From: Mesorhizobium sp. GbtcB19
Lineage (GTDB): Bacteria > Pseudomonadota > Alphaproteobacteria > Rhizobiales > Rhizobiaceae
Length of the DNA stretch: 36,180 nt
Assembly (NCBI RefSeq): GCF_019091085.1
Contig: NZ_JAGXJY010000033.1
Coordinates: 1 to 36,180 of the forward strand
Reading direction: 5' to 3'
The notes beneath the pieces are model-generated. The model was not told the DNA's origin and did not search any database. It was given only the letters and a program-made list of their open reading frames with translations. This document shows, in pieces, positions 22,509-30,564 of the stretch; the first letter of the stretch is position 1; each line of letters opens with the position of its first letter. Made by a program: the position numbers and the translations under genes.

Positions 22509-23549
22509 TTAGTTGGACATCAGGAGGCTATAGTCTTCGCGCACCAACTCGCTGTTGTCACGCCACCAGTTCGTATCGATCGGCGTCTGCTTCGCGACGT
22601 TCTCGGGCGACATATTGGATTTCGCAAGCACCTCGGGTGAAAACTTGCCGACCTTGAAGGCCAGGCTGTTGGACGGACCGTAATACGGCATCATCTCGGG
22701 AATACGCGCCTGAATTTCGGGCGACACCACGCCGGCGATGAACTTCTGTGCCGCCGCGACGTTCTTGGAGCCCTTGAGGATCGCCATGCAGCCATAGCCG
22801 AGAAGGCCGTCCTGATAGGTGAATTCCACCGGCGCCCCATCCTTGATGACCGAGGCTACGCGGCTTCCCCAGATGGCCATCATGTCGACTTCCTTGTCCT
22901 TCAGGATCTGTGCCGACTGGGCGCCCGACGACCACCACACGGATATGTTGGGCTTGATTTCCTTCAGCCGCTCGAGGGCAAGTTTCGTGTCCAGCGGATA
23001 GAGAGCATCCTTCGCAACGCCGGCGCCGAGCAACGTGATTTCCATCATTTCCTGCGGATAGGCGCTGAGCGCGCGCCGGCCGGGAAACGCCTTGACGTCC
23101 CAGAAATCCTTCCAGCTTGTCGGATGCTTGTCCTTGTAGGCGTCGGTGCGCCAGGCAAGCACGACCGAATAGGTATTGGTCGCGATCCAATCCTTGCCAT
23201 AGGCTTTCTTGTCGAAGCCGTCCGATTTGACGACGTTGTAGTCGAGCGGCTCGAAGAGGCCCTCCTTGCCGCCGACGGCGCATTCGTCGGCGCCAAGATG
23301 CACGACATCCCATGTCGGGCTGCCCGATTGCACCTGAACACGAACCGCCGCGATACCATCCTGCGTCTCTTCTGAAATCGACACGCCGGCGCCGGCGGCG
23401 GCGGGCTGCCACAAGGTTGCACTCAGATCCTTCTGCAGATTGCCGCCGAGACCGGCGACGGTGAGCGTGTCGTTTGCGAATGCGCTCGACGCTGCGCAAA
23501 TTGCGGCCGTTCCGATCAGGCCCGCAAATGCAAATCGCCTCAAATGCAT
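22509..23549 (-). CDS. Periplasmic substrate-binding protein, PotD-like (second importer)
   Basis: A 346-residue binding protein with signal peptide MHLRRFAFAGLIGTAAICAA and cleavage near AFA-ND (about 26). The mature part begins DTLTVAGLGGNLQKDL and carries SPTWDVVHLGADE, WRTDAYKDKHPTSWKDFWDV, FPGRRALSAYPQE and ISVWWSSGAQSAQIL, the polyamine-type pattern. The ATG at 23549 has GGGAG about nine bases upstream. It is first in its operon and divergent from the MarR gene; the 188-base gap holds the MarR-type dyad at 23650-23686. Ligand expected to be a cationic or acetylated amine. Confidence 0.92.
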   Translation of the reverse strand: MHLRRFAFAGLIGTAAICAASSAFANDTLTVAGLGGNLQKDLSATLWQPAAAGAGVSISEETQDGIAAVRVQVQSGSPTWDVVHLGADECAVGGKEGLFEPLDYNVVKSDGFDKKAYGKDWIATNTYSVVLAWRTDAYKDKHPTSWKDFWDVKAFPGRRALSAYPQEMMEITLLGAGVAKDALYPLDTKLALERLKEIKPNISVWWSSGAQSAQILKDKEVDMMAIWGSRVASVIKDGAPVEFTYQDGLLGYGCMAILKGSKNVAAAQKFIAGVVSPEIQARIPEMMPYYGPSNSLAFKVGKFSPEVLAKSNMSPENVAKQTPIDTNWWRDNSELVREDYSLLMSN

Positions 23550-23649
23550 GGTGTGTTCTCCCTTTTGATTGAGCTGTTCCGTCGCGCGGCCCTTCTGCGT
23601 GGCTTTGGTGCGCGGCAAGATCGACAAGACGTCCCGGTCATGGCAATCT

Positions 23650-23686
23650 GGTTGATGAAATGAACTATCTGGTTTACGTTGTCAAC
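23650..23686. promoter_or_regulatory. MarR-type operator/promoter, copy 1 (divergent control region)
   Basis: A 37-base partially symmetric element: outer GGTTGA / GTCAAC and inner TGAAC-TATCTG-GTTTA. It matches the element at 24360 at 27 of 37 positions in register. It contains a minus-strand TTGACA (complement of 23680-23685) that could serve the binding-protein operon, and plus-strand TTGATG-17 bases-TACGTT (23652-23680) for the MarR gene. A bound regulator would block both. Confidence 0.65.
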
Positions 23687-23737
23687 TAAATTTCGACCCC
23701 AATCCATCTCCCGGCACCAGCTTCGTAGAGGCCAATC

Positions 23738-24343
23738 ATGAACAGATCAAAACAGGGGTGGGCCTCTGTCTACCCTCGAGGCGAGGGGGCACCAAAATCA
23801 GCGGCTGGGCAGGATCGCGCCGTCCGCGCGAATCGAGCCTTGGAGGAGGATCCGGCGCCGGACATCAGGGACTTGTTCTCATTCGAGCTCCAGCGGCTGG
23901 CCGGTCTGTCGACGCGCATCGCAACCCTGTCGATCCAGCCAAAATACGGCGTGACGACCCGGGAGTGGCGTGCCCTGGCCGTGTTGAAGTACCTGGGCAC
24001 CGTGCCGCTGCAGGAGCTGGCCAAGCACAGCGGCCTGCTCAAGAGTCAGATGAGCCGTACCGTGTCGGGACTGATCGACAGGGGCTATATACAGAAGACC
24101 GCGAACCCGGAAGACGGCCGCAGCATTCTGTTGCGGCTCAGCGCGGAAGGCCTTGAGCTTTCAGAACGGGTGCTCGACGACTCTTTCGATCGAAACGAGC
24201 AGATGCTGTCCTCGCTCACCAACGCCGAACGGCAGATGTTGATCGAGCTCATGCGGCGCGTGATCCGCACCAGCTCGGACTACTTCCACGACCTCAAGCA
24301 ATTGGCCAGCCAGTCGGATCTCGATCAACTGGACGAGGAATAG
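23738..24343 (+). CDS. MarR-family transcriptional regulator
   Basis: A 201-residue winged-helix regulator. After a variable N-terminal tail of about 40 residues comes DLFSFELQRLAGLSTRI, then the DNA-binding part YGVTTREWRALAVLKYLG, LQELAKHSGLLKSQMSRTVSGL and the wing IDRGYIQKTANPEDGRSILL (DxR motif in the wing, as in the family), ending in dimerisation helices. ATG 23738 has GAGG six bases upstream. The gene lies between the divergent importer operon and the catabolic operon, and near-identical dyads stand on both sides, so it probably represses itself, the importer and the catabolic genes until an amine-derived ligand binds (inference). Confidence 0.92.
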   Translation: MNRSKQGWASVYPRGEGAPKSAAGQDRAVRANRALEEDPAPDIRDLFSFELQRLAGLSTRIATLSIQPKYGVTTREWRALAVLKYLGTVPLQELAKHSGLLKSQMSRTVSGLIDRGYIQKTANPEDGRSILLRLSAEGLELSERVLDDSFDRNEQMLSSLTNAERQMLIELMRRVIRTSSDYFHDLKQLASQSDLDQLDEE

Positions 24344-24359
24344 CTCGCTTTCAAATTAT

Positions 24360-24397
24360 GGTTGACTGAGTGAACGATATAGTTCACATTGGCAACC
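24360..24397. promoter_or_regulatory. MarR-type operator/promoter, copy 2 (before the kinase operon)
   Basis: Outer arms GGTTG / CAACC and inner perfect arms GTGAAC-GATATA-GTTCAC (24370-24387). It is the better-preserved dyad of the pair and matches 23650-23686 base for base at 27 of 37 positions. TTGACT (24362-24367) followed after 17 bases by CACATT gives a weak overlapping promoter. It begins 17 bases after the MarR stop and about 140 bases before the kinase start. Confidence 0.68.
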
Positions 24398-24537
24398 AAT
24401 ATCGTAAGCGAGCAAAGCGCTCGATCATCTACGGCCCGGCGAGCAGTCGGAGGCGCCTGCGGCGGGGTCGTGCCATTGCCTGGAAATGGAGCGGGTTTGC
24501 TTTGACTGCCTGTGGCGGGCCGGAGCACGGACAGATC

Positions 24538-25587
24538 ATGACACGAGCCGCAGCCTCATCCCTTGACAAGATCCTGTCCGCGCCGCTGCCGGACTTCGAC
24601 GTCGCGGATCTGGCATCGGCGCTGCGCCAGCACTACGGCATCGAAGGCTTGCTTTCGCGCATCAGCGGCGAACGCGACCTGAATTTCAGGGTCGATGCTT
24701 CGGACGGCCGTACTTTTGTTTCCAAGATTTCGGGACTTTCCGATACCCATGACGAGATCGCGTTCCAGAACGGGGCGTTGATCCATCTGGCAGCGCGCAA
24801 TCCATCGTTGCCGGTCCCTGGCGTCATCCCTGCGCGCGACGGCCGCATGATCGTCCCGCTCGAGCGGAATGGCCGACATTGCCTGCTGCGTGTCTTGAGC
24901 TACTTGCCTGGCGAGCCGGTGATCGGTCATCGAACGTCTTCCGCTCAACGCGAGACCCTCGGCAAGCTCAGTGCCAGGCTCGATGCCGGGCTTGCCGATT
25001 ATGCGCATCCGGCAGCGGAGCGGCCGCTGATATGGGACCTCGTTCACTTCGCCGCTCTCCGCGGCAAGCTTGGATTTGTCGAGGACGACAGCCAAAGAGC
25101 GCTGGCGGGACGGGTTTTCGACCGGTTCGGCAGGGTCGTCGCGCCGCGCTTGCCCGCATTGCGCCGGCAGATCATCCACAATGACCTCAACCAGAACAAT
25201 ATCCTGATCGGCCGGGACGGCAGCGTTTGCGGCTTCATCGATTTCGGAGACATGGTCCGCACCGTCCTGGTTGCCGAAGTCGCCATTGTGGCGGCCCATC
25301 AGCTCTATCGCGAAGACGACGTCTTGTCGGTCATGAAGGAGATCGTCGCAGGCTATGCGAAGGTGCTGCCGTTGCGAGATGAGGAGATCGCAGTCCTGCC
25401 GGCCCTGGTTCAGTCGAGGCTGGCTACGCGCGAGCTGATCGTCGCCTGGCGCAGCCGGACCAACCCCGCCGCCACCACCTCCTATCGAAACGACATCAGC
25501 AAGTTTGGCTGGGCTGCGCTTGCGCGTTGCGAGGCGCTGGACGAGCTGGAAGCTCATGACCGCCTCGCCGAGGCTGCACGGCTCTGA
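24538..25587 (+). CDS. Aminoglycoside-phosphotransferase-fold small-molecule kinase, hydroxylysine-kinase-like
   Basis: A 349-residue kinase of the APH/choline-kinase fold. The catalytic Brenner motif is IIHNDLNQNNILIG (His214, Asp216, Asn221) and the metal-binding motif is CGFIDFGDM (Asp235). The N-lobe lysine is Lys63 in FVSKIS. The following gene encodes a phospho-lyase of the ethanolamine-phosphate/5-phosphohydroxylysine type, and fused or neighbouring kinase/phospho-lyase pairs are known for hydroxylysine breakdown, so the substrate is probably an amino-alcohol. The ATG at 24538 avoids including the operator; the frame is open from 24370 but its first 56 codons lie over the dyad. Antibiotic resistance is less likely given the context. 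Confidence 0.82.
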   Translation: MTRAAASSLDKILSAPLPDFDVADLASALRQHYGIEGLLSRISGERDLNFRVDASDGRTFVSKISGLSDTHDEIAFQNGALIHLAARNPSLPVPGVIPARDGRMIVPLERNGRHCLLRVLSYLPGEPVIGHRTSSAQRETLGKLSARLDAGLADYAHPAAERPLIWDLVHFAALRGKLGFVEDDSQRALAGRVFDRFGRVVAPRLPALRRQIIHNDLNQNNILIGRDGSVCGFIDFGDMVRTVLVAEVAIVAAHQLYREDDVLSVMKEIVAGYAKVLPLRDEEIAVLPALVQSRLATRELIVAWRSRTNPAATTSYRNDISKFGWAALARCEALDELEAHDRLAEAARL

Positions 25588-25614
25588 AGCGGATCTTGGA
25601 TAAGGAACAGTCGG

Positions 25615-26895
25615 ATGTATGACGCGCTCATGGAACGCCGGGACCGCTTCCTAGGCCCGATCTACAAGGAGTTCTACAGAACGCCATTCTTGCCGGTCCG
25701 CGGCGAGGGCGTGTGGGTGACGGACAGCGACGGAAAGCGTTATCTCGACGCCTACAACAATGTTCCGCATGTCGGCCACTGTCATCCGCGGGTCGTCGAG
25801 GCGGCAAGCCGCCAACTCGCGACCTTCAACTCCAACACCCGCTACCCGAGCGATCTGATCGTGGACTATGCCGAGCGGCTGGTCGCCACGCTGCCGAAGC
25901 CGCTCGAGGTCTGCATGTTCGTCTGCTCCGGCACCGAGGCAAACGAGCTCGCCTGGCGCATCGCCGTGGCGAACAGCGGCGGCGACGGCGCCATCGCGAC
26001 GCGTTCCGCGTTTCACGGCAATTCGACGATCATCGGGGCGCTCGATACGTCGACAATCCCGCCCGAGCGCCAGCAGAGCTGGGTGGCGACGGTGCCGGCA
26101 CCTGAATGGCGGGAAACTGGCGAGGAAGGTCTTCAGCTGTCGGCCGATGACTATGCCGCGCACTACCGGCAAGCCGTCAGCAATCTCAGAAACCGAGGGC
26201 ATAGACCCGCGGCATTGTTCGCCTGCCCGGTCTTCGCGAGCGATGGGCTCTACAATACACCTCCCGGATATCTGGAGCCGGCGATGGCGGGGGTGCGCAA
26301 GGCTGGAGCCCTGATCATCGCCGACGAGGTTCAGTCCGCCCTCGGCCGCACGGGGACGCATTTCTGGGGCTTCCAGCATGCGGGGATCACGCCCGACATC
26401 GTCACCATGGGAAAGCCGATGGGCAATGGCCTGCCCCTGGCGGTCGTCGCCACCAGTCGCCGGCTGGTCGAAGGCTTTCTCAAGAATGATCGCTATTTCA
26501 ACACGTTCGGCGGCAACCAGGTCGTGGCAGCCGCGGGTCTCGCGGTGCTCGACGTGTTGCGCGACGAAGATCTGCAGCGGAATGCCCTGGATGTCGGCGC
26601 ATATCTGCGTGCCAACCTGAAATCCTTGATGGCGCGCGACAGGCGCGTCGGCGACGTGCGCGGCACCGGCCTGTTCGTCGGCGTGGAGATCGTCAAGGAT
26701 CGCGATGGCTGCGAGGCCGCTCCCGAGACGGCCCGGGCGATCATCGAGGATCTGAAGCAGCGCGGTGTCCTGGTCGGCATCACCGGGCGTCAGCGCAATC
26801 TGCTCAAGATAAGGCCGCCGATGGTCTTCTCGCGAGAAAATGCCGATCAGCTTGCCGAGGCCCTCGGTCGCACGCTGGCTTCACTGCCCCAATGA
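25615..26895 (+). CDS. Class III PLP phospho-lyase (ethanolamine-phosphate / 5-phosphohydroxylysine phospho-lyase type)
   Basis: A 426-residue PLP enzyme. The segment NNVPHVGHCHPRVVEA (48-63), then FNSNTRYPSDLIVDYAERL and SGTEAN (105-110), and the ending NLLKIRPPMVF, are characteristic of the AGXT2L/ETNPPL/PHYKPL branch rather than ordinary aminotransferases. Cofactor Asp237 (ADEVQSALGRTG) and Schiff-base Lys267 (TMGKPMGNG) are present. Members eliminate phosphate and ammonia from a phosphorylated amino-alcohol, giving an aldehyde. It follows the kinase by 27 bases (AAGGA ribosome-binding site), so product of one is very likely substrate of the other. A true aminotransferase role cannot be excluded from sequence alone. 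Confidence 0.85.
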   Translation: MYDALMERRDRFLGPIYKEFYRTPFLPVRGEGVWVTDSDGKRYLDAYNNVPHVGHCHPRVVEAASRQLATFNSNTRYPSDLIVDYAERLVATLPKPLEVCMFVCSGTEANELAWRIAVANSGGDGAIATRSAFHGNSTIIGALDTSTIPPERQQSWVATVPAPEWRETGEEGLQLSADDYAAHYRQAVSNLRNRGHRPAALFACPVFASDGLYNTPPGYLEPAMAGVRKAGALIIADEVQSALGRTGTHFWGFQHAGITPDIVTMGKPMGNGLPLAVVATSRRLVEGFLKNDRYFNTFGGNQVVAAAGLAVLDVLRDEDLQRNALDVGAYLRANLKSLMARDRRVGDVRGTGLFVGVEIVKDRDGCEAAPETARAIIEDLKQRGVLVGITGRQRNLLKIRPPMVFSRENADQLAEALGRTLASLPQ

Positions 26896-26909
26896 GAACG
26901 AGATAGCGC

Positions 26910-27833
26910 ATGAACCCCGCGGTCGTGATCTGTGAATGCTTTGCACGCGATGGCCTGCAGCACGAGGCTGTAGCCCTCGGCACGCGTGCGAAGATCGGGA
27001 TCATAGACACCATCGCCGATGCCGGATTTTCCCGCATCGAGGCGACCAGCTACAGCCATCCCGCTCACGTCCCCGCCTTCGCCGACGCGTCCGACGTGCT
27101 GAAGGGCATCCGTCGACGCAAGGACGTGTATTACAAGGCCACGTGTCCGAACCGGAAAGCGGTCGAGCGCGCCCTGGCGGACCACGCTGCTGGCCATGGT
27201 GCGGAGGAACTGAGCCTGCTCGTCTCGGCGACCGAAGCGCACACCGAGCGCAATCTGCGCACGACACGCAAGCAGCAATGGCGCAATGTCGACGAGATGG
27301 CGGCGCTGGCCGGCGACGATTTTCGTCTTATCGGGGTCGTGTCGATGGCCTTCGGATGCCCGTTCGAGGGACGTGTCGATCAGGGCGCGGTGACCGCGGA
27401 TATCGCGCATTTCGCATCGATTGGCGTACGCCACGTCACCGTGGGCGACACGACCGGTCACGGCACGCCGTCGACCGTTCGCTCGTTGTTCGAAAGGATT
27501 GCCAAGGATGTGCCGGAAGTGACGGCGATCGCGCATTTCCACGACACGCGCGGCACGGCGCTTGCAAATTGCGTGGCCGCTTACGAGGCCGGCTGCCGCT
27601 GGTTCGACAGCGCGCTGGGCGGCGTCGGTGGTCATCCGGCGCAGATCCAATATGGCGAGGGCTATACCGGCAATGTCGCGACCGAGGATCTGGTCAACCT
27701 GTTCGAGTCCGAAGGCATTGCCACCGGGCTCGATCTGGATCGTCTTCGCAAAGCTTCGCTGCTTTGCGAGGAAGTGCTCGGCCGGCCGCTGCAAAGCCGG
27801 GTGGCCCGGGCCGGCTACGGCTTCGTCGGCTAG
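26910..27833 (+). CDS. HMG-CoA-lyase-like (DRE-TIM metallolyase) protein lacking the signature cysteine
   Basis: A 307-residue TIM-barrel protein of the HMG-CoA lyase/isopropylmalate synthase class. The N-terminal FARDGLQHE keeps Arg13-Asp14 and the metal histidines are in HFHDT (His209, His211); Asn255 (YTGN) matches the metal-coordinating Asn. Where HMG-CoA lyases have GLGGCPYA, with the catalytic Cys (Cys266 in the human enzyme), this protein has GGVGGHPAQIQYGEGYTGN, with His242 in place of Cys. Either it cleaves another 3-hydroxyacyl-CoA or hydroxyacid by an altered mechanism, or it performs a different aldol-type reaction. It is 14 bases after the phospho-lyase and ten bases before the hydratase gene, firmly inside the operon. 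Confidence 0.85.
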   Translation: MNPAVVICECFARDGLQHEAVALGTRAKIGIIDTIADAGFSRIEATSYSHPAHVPAFADASDVLKGIRRRKDVYYKATCPNRKAVERALADHAAGHGAEELSLLVSATEAHTERNLRTTRKQQWRNVDEMAALAGDDFRLIGVVSMAFGCPFEGRVDQGAVTADIAHFASIGVRHVTVGDTTGHGTPSTVRSLFERIAKDVPEVTAIAHFHDTRGTALANCVAAYEAGCRWFDSALGGVGGHPAQIQYGEGYTGNVATEDLVNLFESEGIATGLDLDRLRKASLLCEEVLGRPLQSRVARAGYGFVG

Positions 27834-27842
27834 GAGATCGGC

Positions 27843-28592
27843 ATGCAACAGACAAAGGAAACTCCGGTGCTGACAATCGAGAGCCGTGGTCCGGTTCGCG
27901 TCGTTGTCCTCAACCGTCCGGACAAGCTGAACGCGCTCGATACCGAACTGACGCGGGCCTTGCATGACGCGTTGGTGGCGGCCGATCGCGACGCCGATGT
28001 GCGCGCCATCGTGCTGACGGGCGCCGGGCGCGCCTTCTGCGCCGGCGCCGACCTTTCCGAGTTCAAGCACCTGACCCCGGCCAATCAGCACCTGGTGGAG
28101 CAGCGGGCGGACCTGACCTGCCGCACCCAGGCTATGCTGCAGAAACTGTCGAAGCCGGTCGTGTCGGCGGTGCGCGGCGCCGCGGTCGGCGGCGGCGCCG
28201 GCCTTGCGATCGGCTGCGACATGATGGTGGCGGCCACAGACCTCAAATTCGGCTATCCCGAGCTCAAGCATTCGATCGTGCCGGCGCTGGTGATGACCGG
28301 ACTGCAACGTTCGCTGGGACGCAAGGCGGCTTTCGAGATGATCAGCCTCGGACGGCTGATCGGCGCCGAGGAGGCGCTGAAGCTGGGCCTCGCCAACCGT
28401 GTCGTCGAGCCGGATCAAGTCGTCGACGCGGCCGTTGCGATCGCGGAGCAATGGGCGGCCGCCAATCCACGCGCGATGGCGGCGGTGAAGGCGCTCTACT
28501 ACCAGGTCGCCGACTTGCCCTATGACGAGGCGATGGCGGCAGGCCGCGACGTCAATGCCAGGATGCGAGCCTTCAGGGACGAAGAGGTATGA
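27843..28592 (+). CDS. Enoyl-CoA hydratase/isomerase family protein, one catalytic Glu missing
   Basis: A 249-residue crotonase-fold protein. Oxyanion-hole segments are FCAGADLSEF (about 65-74) and RGAAVGGGAGLAIGCD (about 111-126). The second catalytic Glu of enoyl-CoA hydratase is present (Glu140 in GYPELKHS), but the first, 20 residues earlier, is Gly120 (GGGAGLA rather than GG--E-A). This favours isomerase, hydrolase or other crotonase chemistry over simple hydration. The ATG at 27843 follows TAGGAG and the TGA overlaps the CoA-transferase start (ATGA). A second, canonical family member is encoded two genes downstream. Confidence 0.9.
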   Translation: MQQTKETPVLTIESRGPVRVVVLNRPDKLNALDTELTRALHDALVAADRDADVRAIVLTGAGRAFCAGADLSEFKHLTPANQHLVEQRADLTCRTQAMLQKLSKPVVSAVRGAAVGGGAGLAIGCDMMVAATDLKFGYPELKHSIVPALVMTGLQRSLGRKAAFEMISLGRLIGAEEALKLGLANRVVEPDQVVDAAVAIAEQWAAANPRAMAAVKALYYQVADLPYDEAMAAGRDVNARMRAFRDEEV

Positions 28593-29776
28593 GGCCGCTC
28601 GAGGGGATACGCATCCTCGACTTCTCGCGGGTGCTGGCTGGGCCTATGGCCACGCAGATGCTTGCCGAAATGGGCGCCGAGGTAACGAAGATCGAGCGTC
28701 CGGGGACCGGCGACGAGTCACGCGGTTTCGAGCCGCGCGTGGCCGGCGGCGAGAGCGCCTATTTCTTCGCCTTCAACAGGGCAAAGCGGTCGCTGACGTT
28801 GAACCTGAAATCGGCCAAGGGACAGGATCTGGCGCGGCGGCTGGCGGCCGCTTGCGACGTCGTGGTGGAGAACTTTCTGCCTGGCGAGATGGAGCGCTTC
28901 GGCCTCGGCTATGATCAACTCGCCAACCGCAATCCTGGACTGATCTATGTGTCCAGCACCGGCTTTGGCCAAAACGGCCCCTATCGGGACCGCCCCGGCT
29001 ACGACACGGTTTTCCAGGCCCTGTCCGGGGTCATGCATCTGACCGGTCATGCCGATGGCCCCCCTGCGAAGGCTGGCGTGCCGATCGCCGATTTGAGTTC
29101 GGGACTGTGGATCGCCATCGCCATATTGAGTGGTCTGGTGGGCAGGGGGAAGCAAGGCAAGGGTTGCCGCGTCGACCTGTCGATGATGGACGTGCAGGCA
29201 AGCCTCTTGGCGCTTGCCGCGGCCAGGCTGTTCGCGCTCGACGAGGATGTGACGCGCGCCGGAACCGAGCACCCCGGCCGCGTTCCCTCCGCCGCCTTCG
29301 AATGTCGCGACGGCGGCTGGCTGCATATCAGCGGCAGCGACCAGCATTGGCCGGCGCTGTTGTCGGCGCTCGGCCTTGCCGAGCTGGCCGCCGACCGCGC
29401 GCTCGACAAGAACGCCGGACGTGTCGCGGATCGCGAGCGGGTGATGGGCGCGATGCGGGCAGTGATCCTCCAGCATGATCGCGCGCCGCTCGCGGAACGG
29501 CTGCGGGCGGCCGGTATCCCGGCTGGCGAAGTCAACACCGTGCGCGAGATCCTGAGCGATCCGCATATGGCGGCCAGAGAGGTGGTCGGCGCTTTCGAGC
29601 ATCCGACTGCCGGGCGTTTTTCGGCGTTGCGCACGCCCATACGATACGAGGGCTTCGACGACCCGCAGATTGGCTGTCCGCCCCGACTCGGCGCCGACAC
29701 CGGTAGGATCCTCGCCGGGGAACTGGGGCTCAGCATGGCTGAGATAGCGACGCTGGAAGCGGAAGGAGTGGTTTGA
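28589..29776 (+). CDS. Class III CoA transferase (CaiB/BaiF family)
   Basis: A 395-residue CoA transferase. It opens LEGIRILDFSRVLAGPMATQ and has GAEVTKIERPGTGDESRGF, NRAKRSLTLNLK and the glycine-rich STGFGQNGPYRDRPGYD stretch. The acyl-accepting aspartate is Asp168 in VPIADLSSG, almost the same number as Asp169 of formyl-CoA transferase. Members move CoA between carboxylic acids through a glutamyl/aspartyl anhydride. It shares four bases with the upstream hydratase-like gene and is followed by the second hydratase gene. The CoA-transferase, CoA-ligase and crotonase set recalls the carnitine cai operon, although the cognate acid here is unknown. Confidence 0.92.
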   Translation: MRPLEGIRILDFSRVLAGPMATQMLAEMGAEVTKIERPGTGDESRGFEPRVAGGESAYFFAFNRAKRSLTLNLKSAKGQDLARRLAAACDVVVENFLPGEMERFGLGYDQLANRNPGLIYVSSTGFGQNGPYRDRPGYDTVFQALSGVMHLTGHADGPPAKAGVPIADLSSGLWIAIAILSGLVGRGKQGKGCRVDLSMMDVQASLLALAAARLFALDEDVTRAGTEHPGRVPSAAFECRDGGWLHISGSDQHWPALLSALGLAELAADRALDKNAGRVADRERVMGAMRAVILQHDRAPLAERLRAAGIPAGEVNTVREILSDPHMAAREVVGAFEHPTAGRFSALRTPIRYEGFDDPQIGCPPRLGADTGRILAGELGLSMAEIATLEAEGVV

Positions 29777-29778
29777 AC

Positions 29779-30564
29779 ATGAGCGAGTCCGCAACGGTCG
29801 TCTGCCGCCGCGAGGGGCATGTGGCGCATGTTGTCTTGAATCGGCCGCAAGCGCGCAATGCCCTCAATTTGCAGATGTGCATCGATCTGCGGCATGTTTT
29901 TGAGGATCTCGACGGCGACAAGGACGTCAGGGTCGTGCTGCTGACCTCCTCCGGTCCCGTCTTTTGCGCCGGCGCCGATCTCAAGGAACGCGTCGACAAG
30001 GATGAGCGCTGGGTCCTCGATCGCCGCAGAGCCTCCTTTGCCGCCTATGACGCCATCGCCCGCTGCCGCAAGCCCGTCGTGGCGCTAACGCAGGGGCCAG
30101 TCGTCGGCTCCGGAGGAGAAATCCTCATGAGTTGCGATTTCGCCATCGCGTCGGAAAAAACGACCTTCCGCTTTCCCGAACCGCAGTGGGGCACAGTCGG
30201 AGCGACCCAGCGACTGCAGCGGGTGATCGGAAAGGCGCGAGCCAAGGAACTGCTCTTCACCGGCCGCGTCATGCCGGTCGAAGAGGCTTATGCGCGCGGT
30301 CTCGTTGCGCGCGTGGTGCCTCACGCGGATCTTACCCGGATCGGCGACGAGGTGGTGGCGGACATCGCGGCCGCGCCGCCGCTTGCTGTCGCGCTCACCA
30401 AGCAGGCGGTCGACCTCGGCTACGAGACCGACCTCGCCAACGGCATCCGCATCGAATTGGCGGCGATCGAGCGGTGCCTTGCCAATGGCGGCTGGCGCGA
30501 TGGCATCAAGAAATTCGTCGACCAGAGCGAGGCGGAAACCGGAGCCGGCGATGGCGAAGGCTGA
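29779..30564 (+). CDS. Enoyl-CoA hydratase, both catalytic Glu present
   Basis: A 261-residue crotonase-fold enzyme with FCAGADLKER (about 62-71) and GPVVGSGGEILMSCDFAIAS. Both hydratase glutamates are seen: Glu114 (GSGGEIL) and Glu134 (FPEPQWG), 20 residues apart as in the rat enzyme (144/164). It should hydrate a 2-enoyl-CoA. AAGGAG sits ten bases before the ATG at 29779; TTG at 29773 is a less likely start. It overlaps the ligase gene by 14 bases. Confidence 0.92.
   Translation: MSESATVVCRREGHVAHVVLNRPQARNALNLQMCIDLRHVFEDLDGDKDVRVVLLTSSGPVFCAGADLKERVDKDERWVLDRRRASFAAYDAIARCRKPVVALTQGPVVGSGGEILMSCDFAIASEKTTFRFPEPQWGTVGATQRLQRVIGKARAKELLFTGRVMPVEEAYARGLVARVVPHADLTRIGDEVVADIAAAPPLAVALTKQAVDLGYETDLANGIRIELAAIERCLANGGWRDGIKKFVDQSEAETGAGDGEG

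Noticed and set aside
24538..25587. Aminoglycoside resistance gene
   Set aside because: APH fold only; coupling to a phospho-lyase and a MarR-controlled catabolic operon makes a metabolic kinase much likelier.
26847..28451. Open minus-strand frame (534 codons) opposite the HMG-CoA-lyase-like and hydratase-like genes
   Set aside because: Shadow of real plus-strand genes; composition typical of antisense GC-rich DNA.
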